Positions 12,516 to 22,913 of a stretch of 64,000 bases of DNA are shown here, in pieces. Under the pieces are notes generated by a model. The model did no database searches, was not told the origin of the DNA, and saw only the letters and a program-made list of their open reading frames with translations. This stretch comes from Acytostelium subglobosum LB1 (lineage: Eukaryota > Evosea > Eumycetozoa > Acytosteliales > Acytosteliaceae): positions 621,552 to 685,551 of the forward strand of contig NW_012236528.1 in the NCBI RefSeq assembly GCF_000787575.1. Direction: 5' to 3'. Position 1 is the stretch's first letter. Every line of letters begins with the position of its first letter. The position numbers and the translations under genes were made by a program.

Positions 12516-15500
12516 ATGATGGAGCATCAACAACAGCATGCTGGTGGTAGTCTACAACAACATGTTCAATCAAAGGCTGCCACAACAACCTCCTTTGATA
12601 CAATGTTCAAGTTTAGATACAATACTAGAGTGGCACTTACACTAGTACCATCACTTATAATCGCCCTATTCTTGCGAGGTCACATTGCAATCTACTCAGC
12701 TGCTCTAGTTGTCCTCTTCACATACTTTGTAGACTTTTTAAACATGCCTCAAGTGTAGTGTATCATCAACATCGTCATCGATCAATCATTCAACTGACAC
12801 TGATCAATCAATCAATCAAACATAGAACTATTACATGTATATGGGCAGGACTGTTTGTCGTTGACCTCTCGATTATGATGGGCGGAGTACTTCTGTTGCA
12901 GCACTCATTCGTCAATATATTTCTGTTGTTCAATTTGGCTATGTTGCTGGCACTGCTTGGAGTGTGGATAACATTGCAGTTCAAATGGATTACATCATCA
13001 TTCCCAAATATCTGCACGGCGATGGGAGCGTATCCTATTCGGTTGTCTACCATATCCCACCGCCGTGTTCCTTACATGGTGCACGATCGTTATGCGAGGC
13101 ATCGACTACAGTCCCTACTATCTACTCTGTATCCTCGCGGCCACATACTATCTCTATGGCATCCCACTTCGCTCGTTCCGTGTACGAGCTTCAAAGCCTG
13201 TCACTTCCGTCAATGGTATGATGGTGGAATTCCAAGCTCACTCAATCACGCATGCTAACACCTCATTCCCATCACGTCTAGACTTTGTCCTTGGCAGAAT
13301 GGAATCTGGACTGATGACAATGTCACTGATCACACTGCCTGGCTGTTTGTACATTGCGATCTACAACTCGGTGTTCTTGGGCGCGGACTTTTGGCTGCAC
13401 TTGTCGAACTTGACGCTGCTGGTCACTCTGCCCACGACGTACTGCTTGGTGCTGTCGGGACAGGGCTCACTTTGGTGGCTTCTGCCGCACTTCTGGGACG
13501 CACGTCTCCAGAACAGACCTCCACCACCCGACACTACACTATACTTTGCAGTTGGACGAGTGATCAAGATAGCCACACTGGTGCTGCTCGTGGCAGCAAT
13601 TGAGTATAGAGTGATCTACAACTCGCCCACCTTTTACAACTCGCTGCGCCTGTCGTCGCGCCTTTCCATCATCGCTGTCACACTGGCCATGTACACAATG
13701 GGCGCGCTGCTCTATCTTGTGTTGTTCTCGGCACCTGACCACACGGTGATTGGACACGTGCCCGCTGGCTACCAGGTGGTCATGCACACACTGGCCGGCG
13801 CATTCAGTGTGGCAGCATGCTTCCTGCTCGAGACTCCGATGTACATCTTCCCATTAGCCATTATCGCTGCACTGGCCATCACACTGTACCTATTCCACCT
13901 CAATTCAGACATGCTCTTCTACGTCTTCCTGGCGTGCTCCACGCTCTGTCTGCAGTGGTTCGTCTACGATCGCTTCAGCTTCATCACGTACACATTCCCC
14001 ATGCTGAACATCACTCTTCAATCATTCACATACTTTATCACGCTGCTCTACGTCGCGTCCATGATCGCGGCCAAGTCATCTCTGAATGCCTCGACCAACA
14101 CCACGTCCAAGGTGGTGCTCAGCCTGCTCTCTGTGCTACAAGCCACCCTGTTGGCGCTGATCGAGATCACCCTCAACTCAACCGACGCCGATATGTACCC
14201 CGTGTACCTGATGTTCCTGACCTCTGCCGTGGGCATGCTCGTCAACCATCGTCTCTATGAGGGCAAGTGCATCTCATTCTTTATCCGTTTCGTCTCGGAC
14301 TCTTTGCTCATCGCCAAGGTGCTGGCCACTACACTGCTCCCGCCCGCCACAGACACCATCATCCCAGTATCGCTGCACACGGCCACAGTCTACAGTCTGT
14401 TGATATACCAAGAGAAGCACATCGATCGCAAGTACGCCGCGCTACAGTTCTTCTCTAGCTTTGCCCTGTCAGCCGTGTACGTTGGCATCCCATACCGCAT
14501 CCTGGCCATGTTCCTCAGCAGCGTCAGCTACAATGAGGACGGCACGCCCGCCTCCTACACCATGCTGTTTGCCAGCTTCCTTTTGTCCTTTGGTCTGGCC
14601 GTCTTCAACCTGCCGTTCAAGTTCTATCCCAACAACAAGACATTCCGCAACTTTGTCGTGATGGTGCTAGCCCTGGGCACCGTGCTCCTCTTCCTCAACC
14701 CATCCAGCTCACACATCCCCCTCGACAGTTGGTACCTGGCACTCATTGGCCTGGTCCTGTTGGTGGCGCTCTACACCAGTCGCGCTAGAGTATCAAGATC
14801 GACAGCACTCAAGATCCTCTACGCACTGGCCATTGGCACACTATTTGGTTTGCAATTTAGCTTTAACTACTTTGCCCTCAAGACACAAAGCGCCGCCACC
14901 AAGAGACTGCCCAGCAAGCTGCTCGCTGGTGAATGGCTGATCCACGGACTTCTCGTGGTCATCTTCAACTGCTTCACAACACTGCTCATGTTTGCACAGT
15001 ACCCATCACTCAATTCACCTCGCTCCATGACCCAGTTACACATCATCTTTGTCTCGCTCCTTTCACTGCTCTACTCTTTGTTGCCCAGGATCTATCGTCC
15101 TACCACGATCAAGATGCAAGCACACCTAGAAAACACACAACTCTCGGCAATGGCACTGGCGATTGGACTCAACATGCTCATTGTACTATACATCAAGCAT
15201 CACGTGTCACAACTCAAGCAACATGGTATCAAGAGCACAGCATACGGCTTGCACTCCCCAATCAAGAAGCAATCAGGTGGCGGCGGCCACTCACAAGCCG
15301 ACTCAATACCAGGTGGCGAGACATGGATGTTCCGTGTGTCCACTCTCGCGTGTCTCTATGCCTACGTCATTAGCGTTGCTCTCAATATGATGTGGCTTGG
15401 TGGAAGCGAACTATGTGTCTTTGTCCTGTCGCCCATTCTCCTGCTGCTCAACACTGAGCGAGGCCCTCTTCGCAAGCTGGCCGAATCACATCGCTACACA

Positions 15501-15884
15501 CCGATGCTGATTGCCATATCATCATTGTTGGCCATCTTTGCGCTGGTGGACCTGGTGGCTATTGCATCCAATGCCGAGATGTCCTACGAGTGGTACCGGT
15601 TCTTTGGCGTGTCATCCGGCTTCTGGCGTCTGTGGTGGAATATCAAGAACTGGGTGTTGTACGCGGGCACATTACCCTCTGTATATTACCTCAATCGTTA
15701 TCTATGGAGGTTTGAACGACAGAGACATTTCATATGGCTACTGTGTACACCACCTGCATTGCTCTCAGTACTCTTTAGTGACATCTTCTCGATCAATCTT
15801 CTTGGAGTGATTGGTCTGAGTGGATCAGTCATTCGTCAATTAGTATCATCACATATCCAAAAGCGAGGAAACCAAGTCATCTAA
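12516..15884 (+). CDS. Large polytopic membrane protein, NEF1-like
   Basis: Exons are 12516-12754, 12826-13215 and 13282-15884, together about 1,077 residues. After a Gln/His-rich start the protein is almost entirely hydrophobic helices, well over ten, separated by short loops. A soluble loop with KKQSGGGGHSQAD lies near residue 860. The pattern LQFKWI, then WERILFGCLPYPTAVFLTW, resembles the plant NEF1 (no exine formation 1) family, and the length fits too; this is from memory, not a search. Intron 2 (13216-13281, 66 bp) is a multiple of three with no stop and is called on its donor, branch-like CTAAC and acceptor. Between about 12990 and 13028 the frame shifts by one without a convincing intron. 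Function is unknown; NEF1 is required for lipid and wall formation in pollen. Confidence 0.65.
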
Positions 15885-16498
15885 TAATGGATGGGTCAAA
15901 TCAGTCAATCATTCGAATCATTCCAATCAATCAACATCAACCAAATCAAGTTAATAATAGACATACCAACTCAACCAATTGAAGCAAGTGACGTCGACAC
16001 CAACTTGTTTATAATTATCCCCCAACAACTCAATCATTAGTCTAGACTTATGCACAACACAAACAATGGGCCGTATCTTTGCCTTGATCATGTCATCAAA
16101 TTAATTAATTAATTGTGTGGGTTTGAACAAAAACGACGATCAGTGTGACGTTTTGAGATCTATCAGGTGTAGATGGCGATCAGAACTGATTTTAACTGAA
16201 TTGATTCAAAGTATGGTACCATAAGACGGTCTATCTGACCGATAACTTATTCTTAAGGTTGATATCATCCCCATCGACATTTCATTACAGCTCGCACATC
16301 ACTTCAAACATCTCATCTCATCTCAACCTCTCGCCTTGAGGACCATTGAACTGATCAAACAATGTTTGCTTGCTACAAGCATCTATCAACTGAATCTATG
16401 CAATCAATCCAGAGTTCTATTTTAAACCAAGTTGGTCCTGTGTCATTCATTATTGATATCCAACTTATACCAATACATACATATACATAAATAAAACA
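15885..16498. other. Intergenic region 5' of small membrane protein gene
   Basis: AT-rich spacer between tandem plus-strand genes. It starts with CAATCATT/AATCAATCAACATC repeats (15900-15960) and includes a TTAATTAATTAATT run (about 16100-16114). No reading frame, RNA gene or longer repeat is supported. Confidence 0.5.
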
Positions 16499-17246
16499 AT
16501 GGCGTAAGTATAATCTCTCTTTGGGTCCAATCAATCAACCGATTCCATGTCCTAACCACCCGCCCTCGCCCCCGCCCTCGCCTTCGACCTAAACCCACGC
16601 ACTCATACATAATAGTTGCTGCAGCTGCTTTAAAGGATGCAAGAGGATTATGTTCTTCTTCTATGGATTCTTCATGGTGAATAACTTTGCCACGACAATC
16701 TCATTCGTAGTGACATTATACAACTATCCTCATATTGATGACCTGGATGACGAGGGAAAGAAGAACCTAAAGATATGCCAAATCATCTCGACTGTTGGTC
16801 TGGGACTGGACGTGCTCACCCAAGTCTGGAACACAGTTCGCAAGGAATTCTGGGTATGCTCCATCGTTATTGTTCCACCAGTCTCTTTGATGCCCGGTGA
16901 TAAATGGGTTGAGCTCAACCAACAAAAGGGAACATGGCCAGTGTTCAAGCTCAAATGTTGGACGATGTGCACGCACAACTTCCTGCTCCTGGCTTCGACT
17001 TCTTTCTACATCCATGTGTTGGCGCAACACGCACCGGTAGGCCAACGAATCTCTGTCTACTTCAAGATCATCTCTTTGCTGATATCGATGGGCATCTTCT
17101 TCTTTATCGAGCTGCCCATCAAGTGCTGCATGCACAAGACTGGCAAGGAGATCGACAAGAAGAAGGAGAAGATCAAGCAAAAGTTCTCAAAGAAGGATCC
17201 AGAGACCGCTGGAGGTGATGCTGTCGAGATGACCACCGAGGCTTAA
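16499..17246 (+). CDS. Small four-helix membrane protein, unknown family
   Basis: A 5-nt first exon (16499-16503, ATG GC) joins 16616-17246 in phase 2, giving 211 residues. The N-terminus MACCSCFKGCKR is Cys-rich and basic and could be palmitoylated. Four hydrophobic segments follow: about 14-34, 58-95 (with intervening polar residues), 125-145 and 150-175. The tail is a highly charged Lys-rich helix (KEIDKKKEKIKQKFSKKD) ending in an acidic patch. The layout is tetraspan-like, but the Cys-Cys-Gly signature of tetraspanins is absent. The intron is C-rich, with CGCCCTCGCC repeats near 16560-16590. I do not recognise the family and assign no function. Confidence 0.75.
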
Positions 17247-17412
17247 TCAATCCACCTTGTATCAATAGTAATAAACTCAATCAATCATTCATGTGATTGT
17301 GTGAAGACAACAAGTATTGACGTGTGATGGAATCATTCCAGGTTTGATCAAAAACTGGATTGGATTTGATTTGCATTATAATAGTAAGCAAGGTGTTAGG
17401 ATAATTGTTTAT

Positions 17413-18790
17413 TTAGTTCAAGACCTTGTGGATGATACCAGCACCAACAGTCAACTGTCCCTCTCTGATGGCGAAACGAAGACCCTCGTTCAATGGGGTT
17501 GGGGAAATGAGCTCGACCGTCAGCTCGAGGTTGTCTCCTGGCATAGCCATTGGAGTGTTTGGTGGCAACTCAATACGTCCAGTAACGTTGGAAGTACGAA
17601 TGAAGAACTGTGGCCTGTTTTGTTTGTAATTTGATTGATTGATTGGATTGGGTTAGTCATCTGTCTTTTGATTGTGCCTGTATGTGTATCCTGCTGTTGA
17701 TTGATGATGCTTACTTGTAGTTGGTGGCGAAACCCTTCTTTCTTCCACCCTCGACGTCGGTAAGGATGTAAGTCTTGGCAACGAATTTAGTATATGCCTT
17801 CATGGTGCCTGGCTTGGCAACGACCTCTCCTCTGAGGACGTCCTCACGCTTCAAACCTCTGAGCAAGACTCCGACGTTCTCGCCGGCCTGAGCAAAGTCC
17901 AATATCTTTCCGAACATCTCGAGACCTGTGACTGCAACCTTTGGATGTGGCTTGAGACCAACGATGGCAACCTCATCACCGACCTTGACGACACCCTGGT
18001 CGATACGACCGGTGGCGACGGTACCACGACCAGAGATGGAGAACACCTCCTCGACTGGCATCAGGAAGGGCTTGTCGACGGCACGATGGGGCAGTGGCAC
18101 CTTGGTGTCGAGCACCTCGACCAACTGGTCGATGGCCAGACGACCGTACTCGGTTGGTGCGCTGGGGTCCTCAGCGAGGGCGACGGCGGCGGCACCCTTG
18201 ACGAATGGGGTGTTGTCGGCATCGAAGCCGTACTTGCCAAGCAGCTCTCTGACCTCCATCTCGACGATCTCGACGAGATCTGGGTCAGCATTGTCCATCT
18301 TGTTCAAGAAGACGACGATCGAGGGGATGCCGACCTCACGCGACAAGATAACGTGCTCACGTGTCTGCTCCTGGGGTCCATCGGGGGCGGACACGACCAG
18401 GATGGCACCGTCCATCTGTGCAGCACCAGTAATCATGTTCTTGATGTAATGCTGATGGCCTGGGCAATCGATGTGTGCATAATGACGGTTGGCCGACTCG
18501 TACTCGATGTGAGACGCTGTGATGGTGATACCACGATTACGCTCCTCTGGCGACTTGTCGATCTGAGCGTATGACTTGAAGTTGGCCAGGCCTCTGTCGG
18601 AGAGCACCTTGGTGATGGCGGCAGTGAGCGTAGTCTTGCCGTGATCGACGTGACCGATCGTACCCACATTGACGTGGGGCTTGTTACGCTCGAACTTCTT
18701 CTTTGTCTCTGCGGCCAAGGCGACAGATGAAGATCTGAAAGATCGCATGCCGAGCATGCTGGCAGTGTTGAACAAGTTCTTTGATAACAT
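17413..18790 (-). CDS. tufm: Mitochondrial translation elongation factor Tu
   Basis: Two minus-strand exons, 17715-18790 and 17413-17614 (phase 2), give 425 residues. The first 30 or so residues ([21 protein letters not shown]) are basic and Ser-rich without acidic residues, a mitochondrial targeting presequence. The GTPase domain is complete: GHVDHGKT (G1), RGITI (G2 region), DCPGH (G3), NKMD (G4). The second and third beta-barrel domains follow, ending with the conserved EF-Tu C-terminal pattern around [12 protein letters not shown]. The protein delivers aminoacyl-tRNA to the mitochondrial ribosome with GTP hydrolysis. The intron carries GATTGATTGATTGG on the plus strand, which is CAATCAATC in the sense direction. 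The sequence is well conserved and the identification is secure; it is bacterial-type, not cytosolic EF-1A. Confidence 0.96.
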
Positions 18791-19634
18791 TGTCTATTCT
18801 ATATGTTATTATAATGAATATATATATATATAAGTATATGTATTATCGAGTAGTGCACTAACGCATTAGACACAAAAGCAACACGCAAGCATGATCACAC
18901 AATGAACGAGACACAACTCCACTCGTTTTTTTTTATTTTTCAAAATCATCCAAGTATTCGTACTTTTGTTCATTCATCATTCATTCAAGTTTGATCGATG
19001 TATGATATCATACATACAAATAAGAACTATTATTATATTCTCTTTCTTTGGGTAATGTCAATCAAGTATCAATCAAAATGATTGGGAACAAAATTATTAA
19101 TGCCCGGGCATTTATTTCAAATCACTCGTCTTTGTAAACACATCAACAACACACAATCCAAAACAACACCTGACTTGAAAAATTTATTTAATAGGATGTG
19201 CAAAAAAAACGAGAAAAAAGGAATTCCAACAACAACTACCCCACACATTGTTGTTCGCGACTCCTTCCATCTTCTATTCGTATCACTTGCATTCAAACAA
19301 ACAATACAAACACATAATATATATTTATAACTATCTATATTATATATATTCCCAACATTACATTACATTAACTTAATATAACATTTATAAATACATTTGT
19401 TTGTGTTTTATAAACTTGTTATAAATTTGTTTCATAACTTGCTTGCTTACTGACATTCAAGTGATTGATTGACAGACAGATAGCTAGCTCGTTCGAACAA
19501 ATAGCCTCCATCCCATCGCATCATCAAATAAACTACCCAGTATCCAGTTCAGTTTGAGAAGTAGAAAGAAAGAACGAGAATAATTATCTCTGTATTTCTA
19601 TCTCTATCTCTCTATTTGTGAACTTGTGATTGTG

Positions 19635-20019
19635 TTGACGTGTAGTAGTAGTTGACAAAGTTGACGAAACGACCCAATCAGTCTGACGAGTACTTGACCC
19701 ACCAAGTCGACGACTCAGGATAACTTGACGAACGAATACCCAGCCAAGGCTGCCACTTCAACCCCGCATAACCCTGTCGTTCATAACAACAACACAAGAG
19801 CATAACCTATAACCTCTTTGACAAGAGAATAGGAACAGCCAGACAATTATCGGGTGATTTAAAGTGAGCATACCTGACTCTTTATTCATTGCCTGCCTGT
19901 CTGCCTCCCCCATCAGTCAACGTCGCCATACGCCTTTGCGCCCGACGCTTTGCCATCCTCTCTTTAAATATTACCATTTACGAGAGTGACTGTCGTTGTT
20001 GACAAGTCAACGCGTTGAC
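19635..20019. promoter_or_regulatory. Cluster of TTGAC cores with nested palindrome
   Basis: TTGAC occurs at 19635-19639, 19652-19656, 19661-19665, 19694-19698, 19735-19739, 19999-20003 and 20015-20019, and reversed as GTCAA at 20006-20010. The last group forms GTTGAC-AA-GTCAAC-GC-GTTGAC at 19998-20019. TTGAC is the core of the W-box bound by WRKY factors, which dictyostelids possess. Whether these sites are bound is inference. Confidence 0.35.
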
Positions 20020-20096
20020 TGCTTTAATTTCGAACGAGTGTTTGCTTTGATTATCCTTCCTATAATAAGGTAGAAGCATCACCAGTGCCTGGCGCG

Positions 20097-20137
20097 CCCT
20101 TACCCTGCCCTTACCCTACCCTTACCCTTACCCTACC
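20097..20137 (+). repeat. Telomere-like C-rich hexamer array (CCCTTA/CCCTAC)
   Basis: A short array of CCCTTA, CCCTGC and CCCTAC units lies about 220 bp before the RRN3 start codon, C-rich on the gene's sense strand. It is too short and too internal to be a chromosome end. A matching array in the same relative orientation precedes the kinase gene (40683-40724). Confidence 0.7.
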
Positions 20138-20271
20138 TCCCCGTGTCCATCTTTAACTTAAATTCATCATTCATTAATTCTTCCCGTCAAACGAACGAAC
20201 GACCGTTCGAGCTTCAACACCCCACATTCACACCTACCATCATAAACTCGCCGACGAGTCATTACATTAAG

Positions 20272-20355
20272 GTAAGCAAGCAGAGGGAATGGATTGCGTG
20301 TCATGGGAGGTTCATTGCATGCTGACCATTCAATCAATCAATCAATCAATATTAG
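20272..20355 (+). other. Probable 5' UTR intron of the RRN3 gene
   Basis: A good donor (AAG|GTAAGC) at 20272 and an acceptor after ATCAATCAATCAATATTAG at 20355 bracket 84 bp. The start codon ATGCCAATG follows the acceptor immediately. There is no in-frame ATG in the exon-like sequence just upstream, so the exon before it would be untranslated. Confidence 0.55.
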
Positions 20356-22587
20356 ATGCCAATGGAAGTACGTATCAACCATCCCCAGCCAACACCAATA
20401 CCATCCAAACTGGGCGGTCAGTTGACACAACAACAGATGCAGCAGATGCAACAACTACAACAGCAGCAGCAACAGCAGCAACAACAACAGCAACAGCAAC
20501 AGCAACAACAGCAACAAGACCTATCATACGGTGCACTATGGAAGAAGGTCACCCAAGAGAGAAGGAAACTTAATCTAATCGATCGTAGGTATCATCCATG
20601 CATGTATCCACATTGTGAAGTTGGACCCAGTCACTAATCCAACCAATCATAACAATATCATAGTTGTAACATTCGATTGGACAAAGGATGAAATGTCCGC
20701 CAACAAGTTTATAGAGTTTGCCATCAACTTGGTCACATTCAATCAGAGCTACGTGACGGATGTGTTCCAAATGTTGACATCTATATTCGAACCATACAAG
20801 CATACGCAATCTAATAATAATGGACCTGGCAATTTCATCGACTATGACAAGTACAATAGGATCACAACCAGAGTGCACTATGCCATCAACAAGATACTGG
20901 CTGTTCTGCCGCTCAGTTCACAAGCATTGATTGAGGTCATCGTCCAGAAGTTCCCTCACTTTGCCCATCCAGTTGAAGTGCATCACTTCTTCATCAAGAA
21001 TGCCCTACTCGTCACCCGTTACTGTCCCAGCATCTCCTCAAGAATGATCTCATCGGTCATGAATGCACTTGTCCTCATTGATGTAAGTACCCATGTCCAT
21101 GGTCCTCATCCACATGGAACCATTCCACTCACTCAATCAATCAATCATAGACTACTATAACAATTGAAGAGTTACCTGATGAAGAGGACTTGCAGTTTGA
21201 TATTGATGAGAAGAAACAGGATGATAATAAGAGCGCTACTAATGCCAACAAGTTGGATATGTTGATGTGTTTGATGTTCCAGTATTTGGACGCATGCTTC
21301 TCCGTGCCCCAACAAGATGGCACTGGCAATATATTCGTGTTTGAGGGAAGCGCCGAAGCCGACCTCATGTCGCAGGACGACCTCTTTCACAACCTGATCA
21401 AGGCGTTCGATACCAGCGTCCTCCCCACCTACAAATCCAAGTACACCCAGTTCCTGCTGCTCTATGTGTGCCGCATCTATCAGCGCAAGAACGCCTTCCA
21501 GCCACTCAACGTCAACTCCTCTCTCCTGCAGGCTCAGTCCCTGCTGTCACCATTTAAGCAGCCGTCGTCGCCAGGCGGCATGGGCCTCTCGCCCAAGAAG
21601 TTCTCATCATCACCTCGCAAGCACAAGACCTTCCTACACAACGAACCGGTCCAAGTGGGCGACCGCTCACTCTACGCCGAGTCCTACCTGCGCTACCTCT
21701 TTGGCAAGCTCAACAACGACAGGAACCCATCGATTGTGCGCACGGCCTGCGCGGCATACGTCGGCGGCTTCATCTCTCGCGCGCGCTACCTGCCGCCCCA
21801 TCTGATCCGTCTGGCGTTCAAGGAGCTGGTGCTCTTCTCCGTGCAGTACGTAGACCGCAACGACACCAAGATGGGCAGTGACTTCACATTCAATCCAAAG
21901 CTACACTCGGTCTTCTACTCAGTGTGCCAATCTGTATATTATATCTTCTGCTTCAGGAACAACATCATCCTGGACTTTAGCCAGGAGAACGACGCGCAGG
22001 GCGAGAAGAAGCGCGAGTACTGGCAGGACCTGCATGAGGCCTTCCGCAAGGTCAGCTCGTCGCGTCTCAACCCCTTCCACGTGTGTCTGAGGAGCGTCGT
22101 CAAGCAGTTCTGCGCGGTGTGTCTGCGCGTGGGTATCTTCACCAAGTGCACCAGCATCTTGCAGGCCAACAAGAAGGTGACCAAGACCACAGCGTCTGGC
22201 TTCCAATCGCAGTTCCAGTCACAGCAGCAGCAGAACCAGCAGTTCGATTCATTCTTCCCCTTCGACCCATACTTGCTGCTGGCGTCCAACAAGTACGTGG
22301 AGAACACATATCTGCATTGGAAGGATGTCATGAAGGATGAGGACGACATTGACCTCGAGGAGATGTCCGATCAGGAGGACGACGACAACGATGCCAAGAA
22401 GATGTCGTCAGACTCTGACTCTGAATTCAGTGACTTTGACTCGGAGGATGATAGTGATGACAATAACAGTGATGAAGAGGTTGGATCTGACTCTGAGATT
22501 GATCAACTCACCGAAGACTTTATGTCATTCACTCCCACCGGTATGCCAGATGCCGCTCATCAACACTTTAAGAACAGAGGTCTATAA
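20356..22587 (+). CDS. rrn3: RNA polymerase I initiation factor RRN3/TIF-IA
   Basis: Exons 20356-20584, 20664-21082 and 21151-22587 join in phase, giving about 694 residues. After a Gln-rich N-terminus (about 19 consecutive Gln) come helical repeats typical of RRN3, including TTRVHYAINKILAVLPL, LYAESYLRYLFGKLN, IVRTACAAYVGGFISRARYLP and FYSVCQSVYYIFCFRNN. The last two are the most conserved blocks of the family. The C-terminal 100 residues are strongly acidic (runs of Asp, Glu and Ser), also seen in family members. RRN3 binds Pol I through its stalk and brings it to the rDNA promoter; in animals and yeast it is the growth-dependent switch for rRNA synthesis. No frame break is seen. The leader has a probable intron and a C-rich array. 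Confidence 0.92.
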
Positions 22588-22913
22588 TTAAAGTCGACTT
22601 ATAAACATAATATTATTATATTATTGATTGATTGATCGATTCGATCAATCAATGGATCAGGAGTGGTCAAACAGGAGTGTCCCAGGAGTGTCAGCTGATC
22701 GATGGATGCCATTCGCCGAGTGGACCTGGCGCACGAGCGCGTGTGGTCCAACCCCCTTTTGAACCCAAAGGGGGTTGCTTTCTCCCCCACCTTCCTACTT
22801 CGTTGACTCGCCCTTCATCTTCAACAACATCAACATTCATTCATTCACTATCAAGTGATCCCAACTTGTACATACTTATAAATAACATATATATATACTT
22901 TATCAAACAAATA
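22588..22913. other. Intergenic region homologous to the spacer before the paralogue
   Basis: The part from about 22660 (GGTCAAACAGGAGTGTCC) resembles 24625 onward (GGTCAAACAGGAGTATCC), so upstream sequence was duplicated with the following gene. It contains the hairpin at 22750-22776 and ends in CATTCATTCATTCACT and TATATATA runs before the start codon. Confidence 0.6.
22750..22776. repeat. Perfect 10-bp inverted repeat (hairpin)
   Basis: AACCCCCTTT at 22750-22759 and AAAGGGGGTT at 22767-22776 are perfectly complementary around a 7-nt loop (TGAACCC). The position is about 140 bp upstream of the F-box-like gene. It is followed by a pyrimidine-rich stretch rather than a T-run, so it does not look like a simple terminator. 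Confidence 0.8.

Larger units (their letters stand above)
18791..20271. other. Long divergent intergenic region between EF-Tu and RRN3
   Basis: About 1.5 kb with no supported gene; it should contain both promoters and the 5' leader of RRN3. The EF-Tu side is AT-rich with a T-run (18927-18936). 19440-20040 is less AT-rich and holds repeated TTGAC cores. 20097-20137 is a C-rich telomere-like array. Reading frames such as the one at 19082-19330 look random. Confidence 0.6.

Noticed and set aside
17317-17634. 105-residue plus-strand frame
   Set aside because: It is antisense to exon 2 of the EF-Tu gene.
19082-19330. 82-residue plus-strand frame
   Set aside because: Low-complexity composition, no supporting features, within a promoter region.
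20097-20137. Telomere end
   Set aside because: The array is about 40 bp, flanked by unique genes on both sides, so it is interstitial.
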